Virus record (IMG/VR): IMGVR_UViG_3300031974_001935
Span: 1 to 27,852 of that record
Strand: one strand, 5' to 3'
Length of the DNA stretch: 27,852 bases
DNA from: a virus
The notes under the pieces were generated by a model, which saw only the letters and a program-made list of their open reading frames with translations, searched no databases and was not told the DNA's origin. Positions 16,667 to 23,648 of this stretch are shown here, piece by piece. A program made the translations under genes and the position numbers. Position 1 is the first letter of the stretch. Every line of letters starts with the position of its first letter.

Positions 16667-16993
16667 CTATTTGATATTCTTTTTAACCCACTTATCTACA
16701 ATATCAAAAACTGTAGCAAACATAGGATCTTTATCGTGTCTTAACCCTTGAGCCTGCCAGTTTCTTTTGAGAGTATAGTAGACCTCATTACGGTCATAAT
16801 ATCCATCGTCATAATATTGATCCTTAATGTCCTCAATTGCAGCATCAGCTGCTTTCTTCGCCATTTTCTTTGTATTACCAGTTGCTATAGCAAATGCTTT
16901 AGCATATTGTTTAGCGAAATCATCTTCACTTAGTTGAGTTCTTACCTTTTTGATATTCTCAACCATCAAGTCTCTATTTTGTTTTATAGACAT
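16667..16993 (-). CDS. Small protein with SIKQNR N-terminal module, copy 2
   Basis: This 108-residue protein is of unknown function. An extra codon to a TTG at 16996 is open, but ATG at 16993 follows AGGAGA and matches its paralogues. The first 24 codons are almost identical in DNA to those of the gene at 17007-17363 (three differences over 71 bases), then the sequences part completely. The body is rich in A, K, D and Y, including a tyrosine/aspartate-rich stretch QYYDDGYYDRNEVYY. The module ends QLSE followed by D, a possible protease site. Confidence 0.75.
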   Translation of the reverse strand: MSIKQNRDLMVENIKKVRTQLSEDDFAKQYAKAFAIATGNTKKMAKKAADAAIEDIKDQYYDDGYYDRNEVYYTLKRNWQAQGLRHDKDPMFATVFDIVDKWVKKNIK

Positions 16994-17363
16994 CAAAATC
17001 TCCTATTTAAATAGAATTTACTTTCTCTATTTTCTTAGTTATGTTTACTATGTATCGTATTGCAGAGGCTTTGTCATCAAACGTATTATAATCATTTCCT
17101 GGTTCGAATACTACATATATGTGCCACCTTCGCGAAAATGAATTTTGTTTTATGTGAATTTGTTCTGCATTTCCATATTGATTTTCAAAACTAAGCTCGT
17201 TACCTCTTGTATCTTCTAAACTATAATGATACTTTTTTAATACTTTTTCAAAGTCTTTTTGATCGCCACGACTTATCGGGGCCCATCGGTTGTCTTCACT
17301 TAGTTGAGTTCTTACCTTTTTGATATTCTCAACCATCAGGTCTCTATTTTGTTTGATGGACAT
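16923..17363 (-). repeat. Duplicated 71-base module at the start of two adjacent genes
   Basis: Positions 17293-17363 and 16923-16993 are the same except at three bases. The match stops abruptly at codon 24, where the two proteins diverge. A more divergent third copy lies at the start of the gene ending at 16659. Confidence 0.9.
17007..17363 (-). CDS. Small protein with SIKQNR N-terminal module, copy 1
   Basis: This 118-residue protein is of unknown function. It begins MSIKQNRDLMVENIKKVR with QLSE at 21-24 counted from the same start; the remaining part (for example RRWHIYVVFEPGNDYNTFDD) shows no similarity to the two following genes. GAGGAGA lies close before the ATG. It is the first gene after the promoter at 17384-17413. 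Three genes with one shared leader module and unrelated bodies suggest that the module is a targeting or binding tag. Confidence 0.75.
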   Translation of the reverse strand: MSIKQNRDLMVENIKKVRTQLSEDNRWAPISRGDQKDFEKVLKKYHYSLEDTRGNELSFENQYGNAEQIHIKQNSFSRRWHIYVVFEPGNDYNTFDDKASAIRYIVNITKKIEKVNSI

Positions 17364-17383
17364 AATAATCTCCTCTATTGTAA

Positions 17384-17413
17384 TAAATATACGAAATTTT
17401 TAATTAACATCAA
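17384..17413 (-). promoter_or_regulatory. Bacteroidota-type promoter for the SIKQNR genes
   Basis: TTG at 17411-17413, 19-base spacer ending TTCG, TATATTTA at 17384-17391. The -33 side overlaps the last codons of the upstream 129-residue gene. The start codon is 20 bases downstream of the -7 box. Confidence 0.7.
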
Positions 17414-17789
17414 CGATTCTGAACAGATTTGTTTTCATTATTTTGTAACCATCACCATCAGTTAGTATCATAGAATTACGATAGTCCCCCCATTCTATCT
17501 GATATGATTTATCCAATACACCACCATTCAAATCTTCTATCAATCTGTTTAATGCGTTGATAGTATACATTGTGTTACTTTCTTTCTTTCTGTGAACCAT
17601 AATTGTTGATGGTAAGAATTGTGTTCCTCTGTCAGGAACAATGTTATAACTTATCACCAACTCTTTTGATGGGTCTAACTTCAATATGAATATCTTTCTA
17701 CTGAATAGATTATATGTATCAAATACCCTCTCCAATAAACCTTCAAACGAATCTTCCGATGTAAAGGTACATAATAGTTGCGTCCTCAC
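17400..17789 (-). CDS. Hypothetical protein, 129 residues
   Basis: Function is not recognised. The start is GTG at 17789, preceded by a strong AGGAGG four bases upstream and lying just after the stop of the 745-residue gene; no in-frame ATG exists nearby. The sequence mixes beta-like and helical parts (FSRKIFILKLDPSKELVISY; ALNRLIEDLNGG) and has no visible signal peptide or membrane segment. It is the last gene of the unit that begins with the family A polymerase-like gene, and its 3' end carries the promoter of the next unit. Confidence 0.65.
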   Translation of the reverse strand: MRTQLLCTFTSEDSFEGLLERVFDTYNLFSRKIFILKLDPSKELVISYNIVPDRGTQFLPSTIMVHRKKESNTMYTINALNRLIEDLNGGVLDKSYQIEWGDYRNSMILTDGDGYKIMKTNLFRIVDVN

Positions 17790-17799
17790 TCATCCTCCT

Positions 17800-20037
17800 C
17801 TATGATATGTTTTTTCTAAGGGTTTGTAACACCTTACCAAGTGGTACTTCACTAACACCTTCGAATGTATAGGTGTATCTACCACTATTATTTGTTCCCA
17901 TTCTAAATTTAGAGTACTTTAACTCACCAGTAGTTGATGATATACCATTCAAACCATATCCAGTCATAGTAAAGTAACCATCCTGTTTTGTGGTATTGAA
18001 ATAGAATACAACTACATCACTTAAATCGCCAGAAATCTTTTCTTGGACAAACTCCTCCGATCCTGGATATGTTTCATATGGAGTACCCTTTCCATCGATA
18101 CTTAAACCATATACTTTAAAAAGTGGTAATTTACTTTTACCATATATCATTTCCTTTTCTAAATCTACCATCTGACTATACAGTGTTTTGGCGTCTGCTG
18201 ATAAATCACCTAACATATTTTTAACAACGATAGCAGATTGAAAATTAGTCAATAATTTAGCTACCTTATCTTTGGTTGTTGGTGCTTTGACTTGAATTTT
18301 AGAGAACCCATCATATTGGAATGCCGGGTTCTTCATCGCTGCAGAACTTAATGCTGATAACTCTCTGTTTGTATTATCAACCAACTTATCTAAAACAGAT
18401 TGGTTCTTTGCTATCTCTTCAAACGACTCATATATTGATGGGGTTTTAGCTTCATTCAAAACACCTTCATGCAACCCAGCTTTTAACAATTCCTTCTCTA
18501 ATCGTTTCATTTCGGATTTTGGTGATTTTTGAAATCCCTTCTCAATCTTTTTGAACATACCACTCAAAAGTTTTCCGATTTGGGATATCTTTTCCATCAG
18601 CTTAGTACCAATATTTTTTATAAAACTTACACCCTTTGAAAAGAAATCAGATAGACCTTCATTAAGTTGAACATTTTCTAACGCTAATAATTTTAAATCA
18701 TCATTAGATAACAATCCATATTTGTCTTTTAAGAAACCATATATCTTACCAAGTTGTGCTCCACCCTCTGCTTTCTTCAATGAAATCTGTAGGAACTTTA
18801 TATTAGTACCTTTAACTGAACAAATTCCTTTAGAATCAAATTCGACTTGCTTACCATCGTTTAGTGCACTTATTAATTCAGAGCCAGGAACACTTGACAC
18901 AACAACATCAGCGGTGTTATCTTTTACACCATCTACCAATTCAGACCTCTCTGTTGCTTTGTAGTAATCTTTAATACTTTTGTGAATCAAATATGGTTTG
19001 AACTTAACAACACCTTGTGTAAATTTAGTCATTCCTGCCATAAGTTGTGCAGTTAGGAAGAAATCACTCAATGGCATAGTATCTAACTTACTTAAAATAT
19101 TATTTGGAGCAGCATATTCACCACTCATAGATAATGCTTTCTGAAATATAGATTTAACTGAATTGATTATATTTGGTAAATCATCAGATGATTTTGATGC
19201 GTTTAGGTCTTTAAGGATACCAAACCCATTTACATACAACCCCATCGCTGCAGCGGTTTCTAATGTATCTGTATTCCAATTGATGTCTGTGGGTTTCTTC
19301 CCTTTCCGCATCTTACCAAACATAGATTGGATTTTACCTGCACTACCCTTAATCATATATGTTTTACCAGATGCATCATCTGTTACATATACAACCTTAC
19401 CACTACCCAAATTCACTTCAATAGCATCATCTATTGGTGATGCTTTAGTGAACGGCCCTTTGGGTGCTTTTTCACTAGGAGGTAATCCTTGTTTAAATAA
19501 GTCGGATGTGTTTGTTAATGCGAGAAACTTATCACCTACTGCGTATTTAGAATCAAATACAGATGCTTCGGATAACAAAACTCCCAACCCTTCAACAACC
19601 TCTTTCAACTTATCCTTTTCATAAGCAGTAAGAGAGTTCTTTTTTATGTCAGTATCTATACCATCTTTTTCATCACCCACTTCAGGTCTGTCACCATCTT
19701 TCTCCTTTTCATCATCCTTCTCCTCTTCGTCCTCATCCAAATCAGTATTGTAAATGGTGTCATCTTCGTCATCCCAATCAGGATGTAATTGTGCTGAGAC
19801 TGCTGTTTGATTGTCACCAACATTTATACCTGATGGTTTACCAACATTCATAGAGAAATTAGATGGTGAGTTTGTAAGTACTTCCACTACATATTGGATA
19901 ACATCATTGTCAAGTTCGAAATTCTCCCTCAACACATTTTTCAACCCTCTGATGCATTCCTCAGATTTTGGGTCTGTGAGTTTAGTACCTACCTCTATCC
20001 ACCACAACTCTCTTATCTCATTTAAAAAATCTTCCAT
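17800..20037 (-). CDS. Large acidic protein, candidate head-internal or scaffold protein
   Basis: This 745-residue protein is not recognised as a known family. Residues about 88-130 are extremely rich in D and E. L-x-E sequences followed by a small residue occur at LLSE/A (157/158), QLNE/G (460/461), LHE/G (524/525) and VLNE/A (529/530); T4 prohead protease gp21 cuts after Glu in such (I/L)-x-E contexts. A stretch near 405-432 (IKFLQISLKKAEGGAQLGK) faintly resembles the last strand of a PD-(D/E)xK nuclease fold, a weak hint. Repeated helical lysine-rich segments follow (480-520). It starts 11 bases after the family A polymerase-like gene. A virion-internal protein is a plausible but unproven reading. 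Confidence 0.6.
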   Translation of the reverse strand: MEDFLNEIRELWWIEVGTKLTDPKSEECIRGLKNVLRENFELDNDVIQYVVEVLTNSPSNFSMNVGKPSGINVGDNQTAVSAQLHPDWDDEDDTIYNTDLDEDEEEKDDEKEKDGDRPEVGDEKDGIDTDIKKNSLTAYEKDKLKEVVEGLGVLLSEASVFDSKYAVGDKFLALTNTSDLFKQGLPPSEKAPKGPFTKASPIDDAIEVNLGSGKVVYVTDDASGKTYMIKGSAGKIQSMFGKMRKGKKPTDINWNTDTLETAAAMGLYVNGFGILKDLNASKSSDDLPNIINSVKSIFQKALSMSGEYAAPNNILSKLDTMPLSDFFLTAQLMAGMTKFTQGVVKFKPYLIHKSIKDYYKATERSELVDGVKDNTADVVVSSVPGSELISALNDGKQVEFDSKGICSVKGTNIKFLQISLKKAEGGAQLGKIYGFLKDKYGLLSNDDLKLLALENVQLNEGLSDFFSKGVSFIKNIGTKLMEKISQIGKLLSGMFKKIEKGFQKSPKSEMKRLEKELLKAGLHEGVLNEAKTPSIYESFEEIAKNQSVLDKLVDNTNRELSALSSAAMKNPAFQYDGFSKIQVKAPTTKDKVAKLLTNFQSAIVVKNMLGDLSADAKTLYSQMVDLEKEMIYGKSKLPLFKVYGLSIDGKGTPYETYPGSEEFVQEKISGDLSDVVVFYFNTTKQDGYFTMTGYGLNGISSTTGELKYSKFRMGTNNSGRYTYTFEGVSEVPLGKVLQTLRKNIS

Positions 20038-20048
20038 ATACCATATTC

Positions 20049-21287
20049 CTATACATTTAGTGATTTCATATCAGAATATCTATCACCTATTTCGATTTTA
20101 GTAGGGAAGTCGTTCCCTTCTATAAGTATCTTTAAATCCTTTAATACATTAATTTCATCAGGATGTATATCTAATAAATATGAATCATATGTGTATAACA
20201 CCATTTTTGATTTCTTATCCTCTAAGTATTTCATCACTTTGGATAGTATCTTCATATTCAATTCTGTTTCTGTTGCTTGAAGAAGATAGTTGAACAATTT
20301 GTTTGCGTTCATATCCTTTAGGTTGTTTTTCGACAACCGCCTGCCCATTGGAGTTTTGATGTATCCGTTCCGATTGAACTCCATCCACAACTTATCGATG
20401 ATATGTGATACCTTTTTGAACATTGGTATGTGTAGGTATTGAGATTGCACCCCACCATATAGTTGTCTAAATGTTATACCCTTTGATTCTTCATAAGACA
20501 CCCCATACATATCGGCTAATGCTTGGTGAGCAGATACATCCGTTCGAATTGGATGTCCTACCATCTTACCAATGATACGTGGATGATACCCATCATAATC
20601 AAATTGTACCATCTTACCCCCCTCAAACCTACTTATGAATCTATCCCTACTACCATCGTCTTTGTTTAGAGCTGCATAGTTTACTCCACCAAATTTATTG
20701 GATGGACGAGATGTAAGAGTGTATGGGTGATACTCAGTCCACTCCATACCACTCTCTGTCCAAATACCACCTCTTTCTACTTTGTGTAAAGGCTCTATAT
20801 AGAAATTGTCAAATTTCTTCACACCTTCGGTGGACTCACCTCCGTAATAGAGTAGGAACTCATCTCTGACTCTTCTGATGAATTCTATGTGTTTGGATAT
20901 GGGTATAAGATTGTTTACCCATTTTAGGTCGTAAAACTTTCTGTAGAAATGAGAATGGGTGGGAGTCTGCTCTTTGTTTAGTGTATCGTTGACTTGTAGA
21001 TACTTCACCAAATCAGCATCGTAAGAGTTAGGGAGTTTTAGCAGATTCAATAACGATTTCTTCCCTATTACATATGCTTCTTCGTAACTAAGAGATATGT
21101 CAATTAAGTCTGAGGTTTGATAATCAACATTGTTGATGTTCACTACAAGCTCCTCACCCTTCTCAATGTCATAAATATAAAGTAATGATAATTTGTTCTG
21201 TGTAGGGTGTAAGTGTACATCCGCCCATATAGGGTGGATATACATCTTCTCCATACGGATGTTTCCGCCAGTTACAAAATCAATCAT
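20049..21287 (-). CDS. Family A DNA polymerase-like palm protein
   Basis: This 412-residue protein resembles the palm/fingers of DNA polymerase I. TSRPSNKFGGVNYAAL (192-207) is like the TGRLSS..PNLQNIP element. Motif A is QFDYDGYHPRIIGKMVG with D230, though the usual Glu five residues on is His. Motif B is SKGITFRQLYGG (K269, F273, Y277, G278). TPMGRRL (312-318) and LLQATETEL (335-343) match later conserved blocks, and motif C is YTYDSYLLDI with D368, where the usual Glu after Asp is Ser. No exonuclease domain is evident. Both catalytic aspartates remain, so activity is possible. It is leader gene of a unit with the acidic 745-residue protein. ATG at 21287 lies 4 bases after the -7 box; an ATG at 21254 is an alternative start. 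Confidence 0.7.
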   Translation of the reverse strand: MIDFVTGGNIRMEKMYIHPIWADVHLHPTQNKLSLLYIYDIEKGEELVVNINNVDYQTSDLIDISLSYEEAYVIGKKSLLNLLKLPNSYDADLVKYLQVNDTLNKEQTPTHSHFYRKFYDLKWVNNLIPISKHIEFIRRVRDEFLLYYGGESTEGVKKFDNFYIEPLHKVERGGIWTESGMEWTEYHPYTLTSRPSNKFGGVNYAALNKDDGSRDRFISRFEGGKMVQFDYDGYHPRIIGKMVGHPIRTDVSAHQALADMYGVSYEESKGITFRQLYGGVQSQYLHIPMFKKVSHIIDKLWMEFNRNGYIKTPMGRRLSKNNLKDMNANKLFNYLLQATETELNMKILSKVMKYLEDKKSKMVLYTYDSYLLDIHPDEINVLKDLKILIEGNDFPTKIEIGDRYSDMKSLNV

Positions 21288-21291
21288 TTAA

Positions 21292-21322
21292 CGAATATAC
21301 GAAACTATTCGTTAATTTCCAA
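21292..21322 (-). promoter_or_regulatory. Bacteroidota-type promoter for the polA-like operon, leaderless
   Basis: TTG at 21320-21322, 20-base spacer ending TTTCG, TATATTCG at 21292-21299. Only TTAA separates the box from the ATG. The promoter is embedded at the end of a 25-codon ORF (21305-21382). Confidence 0.7.
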
Positions 21323-21382
21323 AAGTAAGTTTTGCAGTTCTTCCCATTTGTCTGCTTCCACTTCTAATTGATACCAACTCAT
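21305..21382 (-). CDS. 25-residue ORF coupled to the SWIM miniprotein
   Basis: The ATG at 21382 overlaps the TGA of the SWIM gene as ATGA, a common arrangement for translational coupling. It reads MSWYQLEVEADKW... and ends LLLEINE, with a pattern of alternating hydrophobic and acidic residues fitting one amphipathic helix. Its stop lies inside the promoter of the next unit. No family is recognised; it could be chance, but position and composition favour a real microprotein. Confidence 0.45.
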   Translation of the reverse strand: MSWYQLEVEADKWEELQNLLLEINE

Positions 21383-21564
21383 ACTGATAGATGTGTTAAC
21401 TTTTCGTTCAATCGTTTCATATGCTTACAAGGGGTGTATCTGTTGAACTCCCTTGCTTTACACTCACAATCGGTGATAACCCAATCGGTGACCGTAACAT
21501 TGTAGTATGAATGAATTCCTGTCTTTTTGTTACGAGAACCCAATTCTCTGTACTTCCACTTCAT
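21379..21564 (-). CDS. SWIM-type zinc-finger miniprotein
   Basis: This 61-residue protein ends in a CxC-x10-CxH pattern, C33, C35, C46 and H48 in CECKAREFNRYTPCKHMKRL, which is the SWIM zinc-finger signature. SWIM domains bind DNA or proteins and usually form part of larger proteins; here almost nothing else is present. The N-terminal half is basic (MKWKYRELGSRNKKTG). It overlaps the preceding gene as TAATG and the following ORF as ATGA, so it sits in a chain of coupled small genes. Confidence 0.65.
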   Translation of the reverse strand: MKWKYRELGSRNKKTGIHSYYNVTVTDWVITDCECKAREFNRYTPCKHMKRLNEKLTHLSV

Positions 21565-21899
21565 TAGTACCCAACCATTTCAACACCCACATCACTCACA
21601 ATCCCTTTCTTAACACCATAGGGGAACTCTTCATTCAACCAATAGTTCTCAACTAAGGTCAACTCTTTGAGAGCTTCATTGTAGATGTCATCGAAAGTAT
21701 ACCCAGTCCCATAACCACATGGTTGGATGATTTTGGTTACCGCTCTCAAAGCGTCCTCATCACCACTATTGTATGCGTTCTTCAAACGGACAAGAAGTTC
21801 TGTTTTCATCAAATCAGCCACCTTGTTGTTATGGTCGTACATATCTTTGTTCCAAGGTCTGGTGATTTCGATTCCGTATTTAGTTCCTAATACTTTCAT
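21564..21899 (-). CDS. Hypothetical protein, 111 residues
   Basis: Function is not recognised. I choose ATG at 21899, four bases after the upstream stop, giving MKVLGTKYGIEITRPW; the frame is open to a TTG at 21917 that would overlap the upstream gene. The middle is helical and charged (KVADLMKTELLVRLKNAYNSG), and a glycine-rich CGYGTGYTFDD follows. The stop overlaps the SWIM gene start as TAATG. Confidence 0.65.
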   Translation of the reverse strand: MKVLGTKYGIEITRPWNKDMYDHNNKVADLMKTELLVRLKNAYNSGDEDALRAVTKIIQPCGYGTGYTFDDIYNEALKELTLVENYWLNEEFPYGVKKGIVSDVGVEMVGY

Positions 21900-21903
21900 A
21901 GTT

Positions 21904-22149
21904 TTAGATAGTTTCAATAGTTACTTTAGGATTTATCCAGTATCGTTGATTGCGAATCTGTTCGTCACATACAGCTTCCCAACCGATAGTTCTTCGGTAA
22001 CAATTCCCATTACTATCGACCTCTTCAATACGATATCGACCCTTTGGAGTTTCAGCGAGAATCTTCATTCCCCACCAACCACAATAGCACTCTACTTTGA
22101 GCATCGTTCCAACCGTTCTGTTTAACTTTATTCCCATAGTCTCAATCAT
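21904..22149 (-). CDS. Hypothetical small protein with four cysteines
   Basis: This 81-residue protein has no recognised family. Cysteines at 21, 23, 50 and 61, with aromatic residues next to the first pair (CYCGWWG), could hold a zinc ion, though the spacing is not a pattern I can name. It is the first gene after the promoter at 22160-22190, with its ATG about 10 bases after the -7 box; a second in-frame ATG lies four codons on. Confidence 0.6.
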   Translation of the reverse strand: MIETMGIKLNRTVGTMLKVECYCGWWGMKILAETPKGRYRIEEVDSNGNCYRRTIGWEAVCDEQIRNQRYWINPKVTIETI

Positions 22150-22159
22150 TATTACATAG

Positions 22160-22190
22160 TAAATATAGTGATAATATCTGAGACTACCAA
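22160..22190 (-). promoter_or_regulatory. Second-type promoter with upstream TTTAACA repeat
   Basis: TTG at 22188-22190, 20-base spacer, TATATTTA at 22160-22167. Upstream, two TTTAACA units (minus strand; 22199-22205 and 22210-22216) start 11 bases apart, 8 bases from the -33 box. The arrangement is the same at 22956-22986. The outer unit overlaps the stop codon of the preceding gene. Confidence 0.7.
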
Positions 22191-22211
22191 ATCCTAAATG
22201 TTAAAGTTTTG

Positions 22212-22541
22212 TTAAATTATCGTTCTGATACCTTTCCCAAAACGATTCTTAACATAGGAATTACTGATTCGTCCTGCGTCAATTGAGTCCCAACTTGATT
22301 CCCACTTATCAATCTGAGTACCTTCTTTGAATTTGATAGAAACGGAATCATATGAATCAAGGAACTTCATTGGTACTTTACGAAAGATGTTTTTACGATT
22401 TGCTCGGTCTACCTCAATAAAGAGTACCGAACGAACCTTTACTTTACATATCTTCAAGTCCATACTGAAGTCAGTTCCTTTTACAGGAATGGTTACTTTT
22501 ACAATTTCACCCTGCAATCCATCAAGTGGTATCTTTCCCAT
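22212..22541 (-). CDS. Hypothetical protein, 109 residues
   Basis: Function is not recognised. The protein is basic and beta-rich in appearance (GEIVKVTIPVKGTDFSM; KVRSVLFIEVD) and ends in an arginine/lysine-rich tail (NRFGKGIRTII). It starts 19 bases after the preceding gene and shares its transcript. Its stop codon overlaps the activator-like repeat of the next promoter. Confidence 0.6.
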   Translation of the reverse strand: MGKIPLDGLQGEIVKVTIPVKGTDFSMDLKICKVKVRSVLFIEVDRANRKNIFRKVPMKFLDSYDSVSIKFKEGTQIDKWESSWDSIDAGRISNSYVKNRFGKGIRTII

Positions 22542-22560
22542 TGTTTAGTGTTAAAAGTTT

Positions 22561-22932
22561 TTAGTCCAAAATGTTTTTGGTTTCTTTAGTCACTATAAAA
22601 GAAACACTTGACTTCCAAACACGATCATCTTCAAACTCAGCATCCATAAAACTAGCAAATGTGAACTCAAATCCACCTATGTTAAGTGGGAATATATTTT
22701 TAAGTTCTTCTTTAGGAATATCAAATCTGAGTTGGGAAGAGTTGATATAAAATCCTTCACCTTGAGGGCCGTCATAACACTTAACTTCGGGAAGTTCGGT
22801 AGTAATATACTTTTCAGTTTTACTATCCCAATCTCTTTCCATTTCTACTTTAGCACCTGCTTTTTCAAAAGCTTTTCTAAGTTCGATAAAAAGGGTTGGG
22901 TTTTGTTGGACAAATCTCACTTGTGGATTCAT
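22561..22932 (-). CDS. Hypothetical protein, 123 residues
   Basis: Function is not recognised. The N-terminal part MNPQVRFVQQNPTLFIELRK looks helical, followed by mixed strands (GGFEFTFASFMDAEFEDD; SSVSFIVTKE). No membrane segment or metal motif is visible. It is the first gene after the promoter at 22956-22986, with a leader of about 20 bases. Confidence 0.6.
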   Translation of the reverse strand: MNPQVRFVQQNPTLFIELRKAFEKAGAKVEMERDWDSKTEKYITTELPEVKCYDGPQGEGFYINSSQLRFDIPKEELKNIFPLNIGGFEFTFASFMDAEFEDDRVWKSSVSFIVTKETKNILD

Positions 22933-22955
22933 AACACTTTTTATTGATTACATAG

Positions 22956-22986
22956 TAAAAGTAGTAAATACTTTTGAATCTACCAA
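22956..22986 (-). promoter_or_regulatory. Second-type promoter with upstream TTTAACA repeat
   Basis: TTG at 22984-22986, 20-base spacer, TACTTTTA at 22956-22963. Two TTTAACA units (22995-23001 and 23006-23012) start 11 bases apart and lie 8 bases from the -33 box, exactly as at 22160-22190. The flanking bases on both sides, including ATAGTAA-type sequence near the start site, are also alike. Confidence 0.68.
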
Positions 22987-23016
22987 ATCTTAAATGTTAA
23001 ATTTATGTTAAAGTTG

Positions 23017-23646
23017 TTATACTGCGTACTCTGTCAAATCAGTAATATACTCCATCAATGTGGGATACTCTTCTGATTTTAGATTGAGTGTTCTTCTGTT
23101 TGTATCTATGATACCACTTTCTTTGATGTTACCGAACCTATCTAAGATATCGTTGTCAGGTCCTGTGATTTTCCATCTTAGGTTGAACTTCTTCCAAAGT
23201 ATTGAATCCAATCCATTTGGTGAACCTACACTATCATAGTCTTCTTTATTCAACTCCAATAATTGTCCATCATTTACTTTGTATGCAAAATATCTTACCA
23301 CATACCCAACTTCAATATCTCTGTCAGTAACCTTCTCTGTATTTGGATTTGGAATCTGACTTATTGGGACATCCAATGTTTTTATAGAGTTGTATTCAAA
23401 GTTCTTTGATGTGTCTATACCCAACTCATTTTGTTGACCAATAGTCTTAGTGTCAATATATGGTATTAGAATCTTTGACTTACCATCAATGTAGGTTGCT
23501 TCTGAGAATACCTCATCAGTAGTGTATCTATGGTATTGTCCGATGTATTCTGTTCCATCAACATACATCCACTCTTTACCTGATGTTACCAATCCTTCGG
23601 TGATCTGTGCCTTTGTATAGTATATTCGCTTTCTATTGTCTGACAT
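23017..23646 (-). CDS. Unknown, probable tail or baseplate protein
   Basis: This 209-residue protein is not recognised. Its sequence is rich in Y, D, T and I with many short strand-like stretches (SKILIPYIDTKTIG; EVGYVVRYFAYKVNDGQLLEL), typical of virion proteins. It begins 2 bases after the hub-like gene ends and is the last of four genes transcribed together, so a baseplate or tail role is inferred from context only. Confidence 0.6.
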   Translation of the reverse strand: MSDNRKRIYYTKAQITEGLVTSGKEWMYVDGTEYIGQYHRYTTDEVFSEATYIDGKSKILIPYIDTKTIGQQNELGIDTSKNFEYNSIKTLDVPISQIPNPNTEKVTDRDIEVGYVVRYFAYKVNDGQLLELNKEDYDSVGSPNGLDSILWKKFNLRWKITGPDNDILDRFGNIKESGIIDTNRRTLNLKSEEYPTLMEYITDLTEYAV

Positions 23647-23648
23647 AA

